Under the pieces are notes generated by a model that worked only from the letters and a program-made list of their open reading frames with translations, had not been told where the DNA came from and made no database searches. Of a DNA stretch of 8,723 bases, positions 1-6,576 are shown piece after piece. This DNA comes from Promethearchaeum sp. (lineage in GTDB: Archaea > Asgardarchaeota > Lokiarchaeia > Sigyniarchaeales > Promethearchaeaceae), in assembly GCA_030611625.1 (NCBI GenBank), contig JAUWPK010000141.1, forward strand, positions 1 to 8,723. The letters are read 5' to 3'. The number at the start of each line of letters is the position of its first letter. Position 1 is the first letter of the stretch. The position numbers and the translations under genes were made by a program.

Positions 1-602
1 TTCTTGAAAATGATCTTTACTTGGTAAGCGATGAGGTTTATGAAAAATTTCTTTATAACGATCATATTCATATAAGTTCCGCTTCCTATGATGAAATGTT
101 CGAAAGAACACTCACATTAAACGCTTTAAGTAAAACTTTTGGTGCAACTGGACTTCGTCTTGGTTATGTATCTGCCAATAAGAAAATTATTGGATTGATG
201 GAGAAATATGGTCAATACACGACTGCAGGAGTCAACCATCCAACGCAGTATGGTGCAATAGAAGCATTAATAAAGGGGAATCCTGATATGCCTAGAATAC
301 TCCAATGTTATAATAAAAAAAGATTGTTTACATTGAAATGTCTAAAAGAGTTGCAATTCGATGTTATTGAACCTTTTGGGGCTTTTTACATCATGCCAAG
401 GTTAAATTCTAAATGGAATATGACAAGTGAAGAGTTTTCTAATGAACTCGTTAAAGAAGAACATGTAGCTTGCGTTCCTGGAAATGGTTTTGGGTCATAT
501 TCTAATAATTCGCTTAGAATATCATATGCAACATCGGATGAACTTTTAGAGGAAGGCTTTAATCGAATAGAACGCTTTTTGAAGAAAAAATCTCTTACGT
601 AG
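1..602 (+). CDS. Class I/II PLP-dependent aminotransferase, C-terminal part (5' end outside window)
   Basis: This is the C-terminal ~200 residues of a fold-type I aminotransferase, which moves an amino group between an amino acid and a 2-oxo acid using pyridoxal phosphate in the cytoplasm. The frame is open from base 3 (reading LENDLYLVSDEVYEKF), so the gene starts upstream and the TTG at 21 is not a start. Visible marks are the SDEVYEKF strand, the SKTFGATGLRLGY motif whose lysine (codon 132-134) is the expected PLP Schiff-base residue, and the late SLRISYA motif whose arginine (codon 516-518) corresponds to the residue that binds the substrate carboxylate in aspartate-aminotransferase relatives. 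The stop is TAG at 600-602. A small cysteine-rich gene follows after 8 bases, so the two are probably co-transcribed. The substrate cannot be decided: aspartate, alanine or aromatic aminotransferases are all possible. No frameshift or missing key residue is seen in the visible part. Confidence 0.93.
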   Translation, partial: LENDLYLVSDEVYEKFLYNDHIHISSASYDEMFERTLTLNALSKTFGATGLRLGYVSANKKIIGLMEKYGQYTTAGVNHPTQYGAIEALIKGNPDMPRILQCYNKKRLFTLKCLKELQFDVIEPFGAFYIMPRLNSKWNMTSEEFSNELVKEEHVACVPGNGFGSYSNNSLRISYATSDELLEEGFNRIERFLKKKSLT

Positions 603-610
603 AAAGAAAA

Positions 611-817
611 ATGCCCTCTAAAATTAGAATATGTAAATGGTATCCGGTCTGTCCGATAAAATATTATACAGATGATAAGAAATTGGATTCTTATTGGGTC
701 GAAAATTATTGTTTAATTGGGAATAAAAATTGTATTAGGTATCAAAAAGAAGAAGCAGGAGTGTCTCATCCCGATAATTTGTTACCAGATGGTTCAATTG
801 ATTCATCATTGGTATAA
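611..817 (+). CDS. Small four-cysteine conserved-type protein (68 aa), function unknown
   Basis: A short protein with four cysteines at residues 8, 14, 34 and 41 (C-x5-C-x19-C-x6-C) embedded in well-formed motifs: RICKWYPVCP near the start, YWVENYC in the middle, and HPDNLLPDGSID at the end. The aromatic/Pro/Cys pattern resembles a family of ~60-80-residue prokaryotic proteins that I remember as often mislabelled 'uracil-DNA glycosylase'; there is no glycosylase domain here. Four cysteines would suit a Zn site or an Fe-S cluster, but that is inference. It has no signal peptide or membrane segment. The ATG at 611 lies 8 bases after the aminotransferase stop, without a convincing SD site, so it is probably read from the same transcript. 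Its last 12 bases overlap the end of the converging ACT-domain gene. Confidence 0.8.
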   Translation: MPSKIRICKWYPVCPIKYYTDDKKLDSYWVENYCLIGNKNCIRYQKEEAGVSHPDNLLPDGSIDSSLV

Positions 818-1201
818 TTCAATTATTTTGTGCCCATATTTTTTAAGAACTTCTTTTGTTTGTTCCAGTTTCTTCTCTTTTACTAATAAATAATCTGTAT
901 TATAAGTTGAAAAAGCAAAAATACTAATTCCCGCTTTAGCAAGCACAGTTGATAAGGAGGCAATAATACCTGTTAAGCTAAAATACAAAGGACCAATAAT
1001 TTTAATTGCACGCCAACCTTTTTCCGATTTGCAATTACTATCAGGAATTAAATTTTCTGGAATAATAATTGAAATTTCTTCATCAGTTTTTGTGATTGAC
1101 CAGAAATCGCCTAGTTTAGACAGATCGGGTATAGAATCTTTAGGAGAAAGCTGACAAATAGCAATTTTTTTTTTTAGAATTACCAGATCAAGTTTAGTCA
1201 T
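806..1201 (-). CDS. ACT-domain protein (131 aa), putative amino-acid-binding regulator
   Basis: A stand-alone ACT-type protein of about the usual length for this family (two small ligand-binding modules; the CASTOR/ACT_7-like group). The N-terminal module runs roughly through residues 1-55, including a GDFWSITKTDEEISII segment. The C-terminal module (about 65-128) has GWRAIKIIGPLYFSLTGIIASLS followed by LAKAGISIFAFSTYNTDYLLV, the typical ACT beta-alpha-beta-beta pattern ending in a strand that often contacts the ligand. Such proteins usually bind amino acids and act as sensors; the ligand here is unknown, though the facing aminotransferase makes an amino-acid role plausible. The ATG at 1199-1201 is supported by GGAG at 1206-1209, 4 bases upstream. 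The coding strand has an 11-A run at codons 9-13. The 3' end overlaps the convergent 68-aa gene by 12 bases. The family call is confident; the regulatory role is inferred. Confidence 0.88.
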   Translation of the reverse strand: MTKLDLVILKKKIAICQLSPKDSIPDLSKLGDFWSITKTDEEISIIIPENLIPDSNCKSEKGWRAIKIIGPLYFSLTGIIASLSTVLAKAGISIFAFSTYNTDYLLVKEKKLEQTKEVLKKYGHKIIELYQ

Positions 1202-1307
1202 AGTTCTCCAGCTTAAAGTTTGTTCGGAAATATTAAAAATTATTCGTTTTCTTTATGAAAAAGATCAAAAGAAATTTAGGCTCGGGATAAAATTTGTTCT
1301 TTACAGT
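1202..1307. promoter_or_regulatory. Divergent intergenic region, probable two-way promoter
   Basis: This 106-base AT-rich gap separates the ACT gene (leftward) from the four-gene rightward cluster, so it should hold promoters for both. For the ACT gene, the minus strand reads TTTTTAATATTT at 1230-1241, a TATA-like stretch that would put a start site near 1210 and a short leader containing the GGAG site. For the rightward cluster the best AT-rich candidates are around 1271-1279 and 1286-1295, but neither is convincing. The ATG at 1308 has no SD site, which would fit a leaderless or near-leaderless transcript. No inverted repeat that would mark an operator is obvious. Confidence 0.4.
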
Positions 1308-1835
1308 ATGAAAATTATACTTCGTATCACTTCATCGTTAAATTACAAATCAATATTTAAGAATTTCATTAAATATAACAGTCTCTTGAATTATTGCTTT
1401 GAGAAACAGCAAGTTTCAAACCTATATATAGAAGTGATTGAAAATGGGTTAATTGTTGTATTTAAAACCTACAAGGGATTTTTAAAATTTCTTCCCGTTT
1501 TCTCAGAATCAAAAATAAATGTGGTTAAGCAAAATTTCGTGAATCGCGATAAAAATTATTTTAAAATATCTGATGATTTTTCAGTCCGTTCATTTCCTGA
1601 GGGTGGGCTAGAATTATTTTTTGCACCTATTTCAGAACATTCGAATGATTTAGTAGATCACCTAATTCTGCATTTTAAAAGCTTAAATATTAAAGATATT
1701 GAAATAAGTCGAAAAAATAGTTTCAAAATTACAGTTAAGTTCAAAACTTTGAATTCTCTAATTGAATACAGGAATTTTATTGAATATTTTATTAATCGAA
1801 AAATTAATTCGGTTGATGAGATATTTAATTTATAA
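1308..1835 (+). CDS. Unrecognised protein (175 aa), possible duplicated alpha/beta fold
   Basis: I do not recognise this protein. It is soluble-looking, rich in Phe, Ile, Lys and Asn, with no signal peptide, membrane span or metal motif, and one cysteine (residue 30). Two segments share a layout. Residues about 1-66 run strand (MKIILRI), helix, strand (NLYIEVIENG), strand ending in VVFKT, helix (YKGFLKFLPVF). Residues about 99-163 run strand (GLELFFAPI), helix (NDLVDHLILHF), strand (IKDIEIS), strand ending in VKFKT, helix. This suggests two ferredoxin-like halves, which is inference from pattern only. It opens the four-gene cluster, and its TAA at 1833-1835 shares one base with the ATG of the radical SAM gene (TAATG), so translation of the two is likely coupled and the product may assist that enzyme. 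The ATG at 1308 has no visible SD site. Confidence 0.75.
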   Translation: MKIILRITSSLNYKSIFKNFIKYNSLLNYCFEKQQVSNLYIEVIENGLIVVFKTYKGFLKFLPVFSESKINVVKQNFVNRDKNYFKISDDFSVRSFPEGGLELFFAPISEHSNDLVDHLILHFKSLNIKDIEISRKNSFKITVKFKTLNSLIEYRNFIEYFINRKINSVDEIFNL

Positions 1836-3133
1836 TGCCAAAAGCATTGGTTTTATTTGGTTATGATAAACCAAATCGCTATACTTGGAGTATTTTAATG
1901 GGTTATCTGGAATCTGATCCAGTTCTTATGGAGCAATATTCCTTCCATTCATTACCGTTTCATATTTACAAATCCCATCTTCATCAAGAATATTTTGAGA
2001 ATATAGATTTTAAGAAATACGATTATGTTATTTTGGCATACTCGCTTCTTTCAGTTCAAATACCGCAATTTGAAGAGTTCAATATAAAACACAGACAATT
2101 TTTTAATAAATTTCATCCAAAAATAATAACTTTAGTAGGTGGTCCTCATGCTGCAGCATCGCCTGAAGAATTGGCAAATCTTAAGATGGACTTTATAATT
2201 CCTGATGAAGGAGAGTATGCGTTTTCTCAACTTCTTCATTTACTATTAAAAAAATCGAATGATAAAATTGATACAGAGTTAATACCTGGATTAGCAAGGG
2301 GATTTCCAATTTATGTTCCTGCTAATCAGCCTAAATTAGTAGAAGTTGGTAAATTTCCCCCATTTTCTGCAAATTTTCGTTTGTTTGGTCCCATTGAAAT
2401 TTCAAGAGGATGTCCTTTTCGATGTAAATTTTGTCAAACAGGCAATCGTGCAGATAAGATGCGCCATGCTTCAATTGAGAATATAGTGAAGTGGGTAAGA
2501 ATAGCTAGTGAAATAAAATTCGATAAGGTTTGGTTTTTATCACCTAATTCTTTTGGATACGGTTCAAAAAATGGTGTAACTCCTAATATAAACGCGCTCC
2601 ACAATTTGCTTTCCCAGATTCATTCAATTTCTGCAATAAAAGGAATATTTTTCGGAACATTTCCAAGTGAAGTTCGTCCAGAATCAGTTACTCGTGAAGT
2701 TTTGGAAACAATTACTCCATTTATTTCAAATAAGAAAATTCTTATTGGTGCTCAATCAGCTTCAAATCGATTGTTACGCAGTATTCAAAGAGGACATACA
2801 TTTGAACAAGTTAAAAAAGCAATTTCCTTGTTAGAAGAATTTAATTTTAAAATAGATTTAGATTTTATATTTGGGCTTCCAGAAGAAAATTCGGAAGATA
2901 TCAAAGAAAACCTTAATTTTTTTAATGAAATTCTTGATGGAAAATATAAAAACGTGAAAATTCATACTCACACATTTATGCCTTTACCTGGAACACCTTT
3001 TTCTAATGAATCCATAGGAAAAATTGACTCAGAAATCATGAAAATTGTTGGAAAATTATCAAAAATTGGAAAAGCATATGGATCTCATTTAGCACAATCT
3101 GGAAAAACTCCAACTCGATATTCAAAAATTTAA
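1835..3133 (+). CDS. B12-binding domain / radical SAM protein, MJ_1487-type
   Basis: A cytoplasmic radical SAM enzyme with a cobalamin-binding-like N-terminal domain; the reaction catalysed by this family is not known to me. The N-terminal Rossmann-like domain (about 1-150) has the YDYVILAYS strand and VGGPHA at 101-106, followed by a DEGEYAFSQLL helix typical of B12-binding domains fused to radical SAM. The cluster-binding motif C-x3-C-x2-C is at C193, C197 and C200 (SRGCPFRCKFC), expected to hold a [4Fe-4S] cluster that cleaves S-adenosylmethionine. Family-like blocks follow: GTFPSEVRPES at 274-284, GAQSAS at 305-310, RGHT near 320, DFIFGLP at 343-349, and HTHTFMPLPGTP at 377-388, with a short GS-x3-Q tail segment. 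These blocks match my memory of the archaeal MJ_1487-type family. No DxHxxG cobalamin-ligand motif is seen, so B12 binding, if any, would be base-on or vestigial. The start overlaps the previous stop by one base and no SD site is visible. Confidence 0.9.
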   Translation: MPKALVLFGYDKPNRYTWSILMGYLESDPVLMEQYSFHSLPFHIYKSHLHQEYFENIDFKKYDYVILAYSLLSVQIPQFEEFNIKHRQFFNKFHPKIITLVGGPHAAASPEELANLKMDFIIPDEGEYAFSQLLHLLLKKSNDKIDTELIPGLARGFPIYVPANQPKLVEVGKFPPFSANFRLFGPIEISRGCPFRCKFCQTGNRADKMRHASIENIVKWVRIASEIKFDKVWFLSPNSFGYGSKNGVTPNINALHNLLSQIHSISAIKGIFFGTFPSEVRPESVTREVLETITPFISNKKILIGAQSASNRLLRSIQRGHTFEQVKKAISLLEEFNFKIDLDFIFGLPEENSEDIKENLNFFNEILDGKYKNVKIHTHTFMPLPGTPFSNESIGKIDSEIMKIVGKLSKIGKAYGSHLAQSGKTPTRYSKI

Positions 3134-3140
3134 ATATAAA
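3129..3140 (+). promoter_or_regulatory. TATA-like box, possible internal promoter
   Basis: TTTAAATATAAA spans the end of the radical SAM gene and the 41-base gap before the DUF362-like gene. It closely resembles an archaeal TATA element and would place a transcription start about 25 bases on, near 3160-3165, leaving a leader of 10-15 bases before the ATG at 3175, which has no SD site. The sequence is AT-rich overall, so a chance match is quite possible. The larger gap here, unlike the overlaps elsewhere in the cluster, is the main extra support. Confidence 0.3.
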
Positions 3141-3174
3141 TTATTAACCATTAAATTCTAATTTTAAAGTAAGA

Positions 3175-4965
3175 ATGATTACTGATTCGCGGGAACTTGT
3201 TGTAATTGCAGTAGGGAGTAATGCAACAGAGTCATTAAATAATGGACTAAATCTTTTAGGTGGGTTATCAAAATTTCTTTCTAAAGAAGATAATGTTCTA
3301 ATTTTAATCGATCTTCAATGTCCTTTTACATGTCCTTCTTCAGTCAATCAAGAAACATTTAGTGCATTACTTGGCAACATAAAGTTAATCGGAGTAAAGA
3401 AAGTTCAAATATTACCAGGAGTAATGTGGGGTATAGATCAGAAAAAAGCTTTGGATTCTCTTGGTTTGGGAGATATTATTCAAAATTATGATGCTACATT
3501 AATAACCTATGAAGAACTCTATAAATTTTCCGCCCCCCTTATCGATGAAGTCACAAAAATTATTTGTTTATCGCAAATTAGAACAGAACCATTATGGAAA
3601 TTGACTGGCTCTTCTTATTTGATGTGGTATTTTAACCCCCCTAATAAAAGATGGAAAAATATATCTAATTATAAGAATAAATATGAAGATGAACGAGTTC
3701 AATACGTTTTTGAGTTTTTAGAAAGAAAAATCCCAACTCTGTACATTAATGATTGCTATTTTCTTCTAACTGGAAATGGTCCATTTGCATGGAATACTAC
3801 AAAAAGTGTTAAGACTAAAAGAATATTTTTATCCAATAATATTATGGCGGTTGATTGGGTTACATATGAGCATTTTGGATTGGATCCGATCAAGAATTTA
3901 TTTATCAGAAAAGCTTCCGAGCTAAATCTAATTGATAAGAAATCAATTAATCTAAATTCTCAAGTGCAAAGTACATATCCTTCATTAAAATTCCCAGAAA
4001 CAGAACCATCTAATATAAATCTTGAAGGATTAACAATATTTTCTGGAGAATTGAATAGCGGTGAAAGATACGCTTTATTGCAATTTCTTTTCATGATAAA
4101 AAACCTTCTCTTTAAAGATTCATTAAATTTTGGTAAATGGGCCATTATTGCGGGAAAAAATCCACCAGATCCTGAGATTGATTGTGATATAATTGTTTTT
4201 GGGGATTCAGCAATAAAATCCTCCAAAAAATACAAATTTCGAACAATTACTGAGAAAAGATCTGAAATTATAAATTTAATGGGATTTGAAATAGGTGTTG
4301 GTGAAACTTTAGAAGGCGATGAGTTGGAAAAAGCAATCTTAATTCAACAAAGAAAAATTCGTCAAAAAATTGAAAAAACAAGAAAAAAATATGGGGAATT
4401 AATAGCAACTATAAATAACCTAGTGCAAACTTCTGATGAAGAAGCTAAAAGCGATAAAGAAGAAACAAAACTTAAATTGCAAATGAGAATGGATTTAAAA
4501 ATCAATAAATATCAATACAAAATTGAAAAATTAAGGATTAATATAATTGCAAAACATAAAAAACAAGCAATTAAAAATAAATTATTAGATTTAGATCTAA
4601 ACGAGAGAGTATTGGAAATTCCGGGTAATCCTCCACTTGGGTGGGATCCATTAGTATATTTAACCCATTTCTGGCAAAATAAGCAAATCTCGACATTAAA
4701 CCTCTTCATTCAGATATCCCGTGAATACTATACATTCCCAAAATATAATAAGAGTAAGATTAGAGCAAATATGAAATCAGAGAGAAAGAAAATTGAAAAA
4801 AGAGATAAAGAAAAAAATAGACAATTAAAATCTAAAAATAAATCCGAACTTAATATTATAGAAAATGAATTGAAAAGTAATCTGAAAAATCTTGAACTCA
4901 ATTTTAAAAAGAACACCAAAAGAATAAAGAAAAAACATATTCGGGAGGGTGGTAAGAATGAATGA
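3175..4965 (+). CDS. DUF362-like protein with long coiled-coil insertion (596 aa)
   Basis: The first ~250 residues look like a divergent DUF362 domain (a family of unsettled biochemical role, often seen near Fe-S proteins): VVIAVG and a LLGGLSKFLSKEDNVLILID start, a GVKKVQILPG strand around 73-82, LYINDCYFLLTGNGPF at 189-204, and IMAVDWVTYEHFGLDP at 223-238. A second domain begins near 284 with WAIIAGKNPPDPE (322-334) and DIIVFGDSAI (338-347). A charged, lysine-rich probable coiled coil (about 380-478) follows, then a conserved-looking island EIPGNPPLGWDP (481-492) leading into YLTHFW, and finally a very basic tail (about 523-596). The usual DUF362 lysine in the IKPN strand is replaced (LIDLQCP), and there is no ferredoxin-type cysteine motif; C49-x3-C53 is the only close Cys pair. 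It is longer than ordinary DUF362 proteins because of the coil and tail. It follows the radical SAM gene by 41 bases and overlaps the next gene by 8. The family call is moderately sure; function is unknown. Confidence 0.78.
   Translation: MITDSRELVVIAVGSNATESLNNGLNLLGGLSKFLSKEDNVLILIDLQCPFTCPSSVNQETFSALLGNIKLIGVKKVQILPGVMWGIDQKKALDSLGLGDIIQNYDATLITYEELYKFSAPLIDEVTKIICLSQIRTEPLWKLTGSSYLMWYFNPPNKRWKNISNYKNKYEDERVQYVFEFLERKIPTLYINDCYFLLTGNGPFAWNTTKSVKTKRIFLSNNIMAVDWVTYEHFGLDPIKNLFIRKASELNLIDKKSINLNSQVQSTYPSLKFPETEPSNINLEGLTIFSGELNSGERYALLQFLFMIKNLLFKDSLNFGKWAIIAGKNPPDPEIDCDIIVFGDSAIKSSKKYKFRTITEKRSEIINLMGFEIGVGETLEGDELEKAILIQQRKIRQKIEKTRKKYGELIATINNLVQTSDEEAKSDKEETKLKLQMRMDLKINKYQYKIEKLRINIIAKHKKQAIKNKLLDLDLNERVLEIPGNPPLGWDPLVYLTHFWQNKQISTLNLFIQISREYYTFPKYNKSKIRANMKSERKKIEKRDKEKNRQLKSKNKSELNIIENELKSNLKNLELNFKKNTKRIKKKHIREGGKNE
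4944..4952 (+). promoter_or_regulatory. Shine-Dalgarno site setting the start of the 533-aa gene
   Basis: GGAGGGTGG lies inside the last codons of the DUF362-like gene, with its end 5 bases before the ATG at 4958. It is the only strong SD site in the central cluster and favours ATG 4958 over the in-frame GTG at 4949, which lies within the SD site itself. Confidence 0.7.
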
Positions 4966-6559
4966 TGATTGGATTCGAATATTAAATAGTGCACAAGGAT
5001 TTACCATAAATAAGAAATTTATCAATCTTGGAACGAAAATTCCCTTATTATCTATAGACATTGATACAAAGCCATTCTATTTTCTTTGGTTAGAACTATA
5101 TCCACTATTAATGAACTCTAATTCAAACTCAATTGAATTAATCGTTGATGATAATGATAAAGTAAATAATTGTATCCTTCATAAATCAAATAAAGACGGT
5201 ATGTACACTGAAGCTATAAAGATTGAAGTTGATACATTACCTAATCTCACTACAAGTTTAAGAAATGTTGGTGAAATCTATAATATTCTCCGAGTTTGGG
5301 TAAAAAAAACAAATAATATTGATATCGGAAATTTAAGAATAATTCCTTTAACTTTTATAAATGATATCGTTTCAATTCATGAGAAGTATGTCAAAAACGG
5401 AATTAATAATGATTTTTTGAAAATGATTGGGGAATATTTCGATGTTATTGTCAATAATAGAAACCAGCAAGTATTATTATGCTATCCTCCCTCACCGTTA
5501 TTTGAATTTCTAACTAAATTCTATAAATATTTTGAGAATTTCTCTTATTATGATATCATGAAAGCTTTTAGAAGATATCTACCGAAATCAAAAATGACAG
5601 TAACCTTTAGATTGAAAGAAGACTCTGCATTTCTTTCATATTTCATTAATATTACCAAATCGAGAATTACCTTTCAATATGTTCCAATTCCGGATTATAT
5701 CTTTTCCAAAATCAGCTCAAATAAAATAGAAGAAATTATCCTTAAATTCTTGACAAAAGACTGTAAAACTAAGCTTAATTTAATATTCCAATTAGACGAT
5801 ATCATTGAGTTAATATTCGAGGTAATTCAATCCCAATTTCCCCTCCAAAAGGAAAGATTTCTTCTAATTGAAGAAAAATTTTTGAATTTCTATAGAAGTA
5901 TCGGAATTCCATGGGATATGGATCCTAAACCCTATATATACAACAATAATTTTAGATTTTGGATTTATTTTCTAGGTTTTTATATCAATCCACGAAAATT
6001 ATCCTTTTGGTCAATACCCACACTCTTACAATCGTTTTTAAGTATGTTTTTCAATCTTAGCGGAAATATTTTATTAATAACAGGTAAAAAACTTCCAAAT
6101 TTGATTGACACTCAAAAAATTGATAAATTAAATGGGTTTAATGTATCAATGAATGATGGAATGGTTGAAAAAATACAATATATTAACGATAATGAACTTC
6201 AAAATATACTAAGCACAATTAAAAATAAAAATCTCGGGCATTCTAAGGGAGATATTAACAAAAAATCTATTCTTTCACAAATAAGAACTGAATTTTCAAA
6301 TGAAAAAAGTTTTGTTTCTTCTATAATTTGGATTAGTGATGATATGATTTCTAAAATTGTAAATATACTTTTAATCGATTTTCACCAATCTAATAGGTTT
6401 TCGGGAAGAAAATTAGTAAGGATTCTAAGATTATTTAGAAAAAATAAACATTTCTCAGTTTTCCCTGAGAATCCTCTCTATAGAAGGGTGAAAATGCAAA
6501 ATTCACTTCAATTTTTAAAGAGTATAACACCAATCCTCACAGATTTGCATGAATTTTAA
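4958..6559 (+). CDS. Unrecognised protein (533 aa), partner of the DUF362-like protein
   Basis: I do not recognise this protein. Starting at ATG 4958 it has 533 residues, is Asn/Ile/Lys/Phe-rich, and has no signal peptide. The most hydrophobic stretch (about 333-375, ending in LSGNILLITG) is broken by polar and Pro residues and looks like buried core rather than a membrane span. It has very few cysteines and no cofactor motif that I can name. Two C-terminal segments echo the upstream protein: LLITGKKLPN (about 372-381) resembles IIAGKNPP there, and FPENPLYRR (502-510) followed by a leucine-rich helix resembles IPGNPPLGW and its helix. This hints at a degenerate paralogous domain, but it is inference from short matches. 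The 8-base overlap with the preceding gene and an SD site within it indicate tight co-expression, so the two products may form a complex. It ends 17 bases before the converging gcvPB gene. Confidence 0.8.
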   Translation: MNDDWIRILNSAQGFTINKKFINLGTKIPLLSIDIDTKPFYFLWLELYPLLMNSNSNSIELIVDDNDKVNNCILHKSNKDGMYTEAIKIEVDTLPNLTTSLRNVGEIYNILRVWVKKTNNIDIGNLRIIPLTFINDIVSIHEKYVKNGINNDFLKMIGEYFDVIVNNRNQQVLLCYPPSPLFEFLTKFYKYFENFSYYDIMKAFRRYLPKSKMTVTFRLKEDSAFLSYFINITKSRITFQYVPIPDYIFSKISSNKIEEIILKFLTKDCKTKLNLIFQLDDIIELIFEVIQSQFPLQKERFLLIEEKFLNFYRSIGIPWDMDPKPYIYNNNFRFWIYFLGFYINPRKLSFWSIPTLLQSFLSMFFNLSGNILLITGKKLPNLIDTQKIDKLNGFNVSMNDGMVEKIQYINDNELQNILSTIKNKNLGHSKGDINKKSILSQIRTEFSNEKSFVSSIIWISDDMISKIVNILLIDFHQSNRFSGRKLVRILRLFRKNKHFSVFPENPLYRRVKMQNSLQFLKSITPILTDLHEF

Positions 6560-6576
6560 AAAATTAAAAGAAAAAA
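6554..6576 (-). terminator. T-rich tract after gcvPB, likely archaeal-type terminator
   Basis: Immediately after the gcvPB stop, the minus strand reads TTTTTTCTTTTAATTTTTT before entering the end of the converging 533-aa gene. Archaeal RNA polymerase commonly stops at such oligo-T runs without needing a hairpin. No comparable T-run serves the + strand operon in this gap. Confidence 0.5.

Noticed and set aside
1202..1307. Cobalamin riboswitch or other structured RNA upstream of the B12/radical SAM cluster
   Set aside because: The gap is only 106 bases, AT-rich, and shows no B12-box-like segment or stable paired stems by eye.
4949..4957. GTG start for the 533-aa gene
   Set aside because: This GTG lies within the SD sequence; ATG 4958 has correct spacing.
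3960..5061. Four minus-strand open frames (3960-4235, 4512-4709, 4728-4994, 4825-5061), some Phe/Leu-rich like membrane proteins
   Set aside because: They lie opposite the DUF362-like gene and the start of the next gene. Their Phe/Leu richness is the antisense reflection of Lys/Glu-rich coding sequence, and they lack SD sites and recognisable motifs.
5954..6085. Membrane segments in the 533-aa protein
   Set aside because: The hydrophobic stretch is interrupted by Pro, Asn, Arg and Lys and has no clean 20-residue apolar span; a buried core is more likely.
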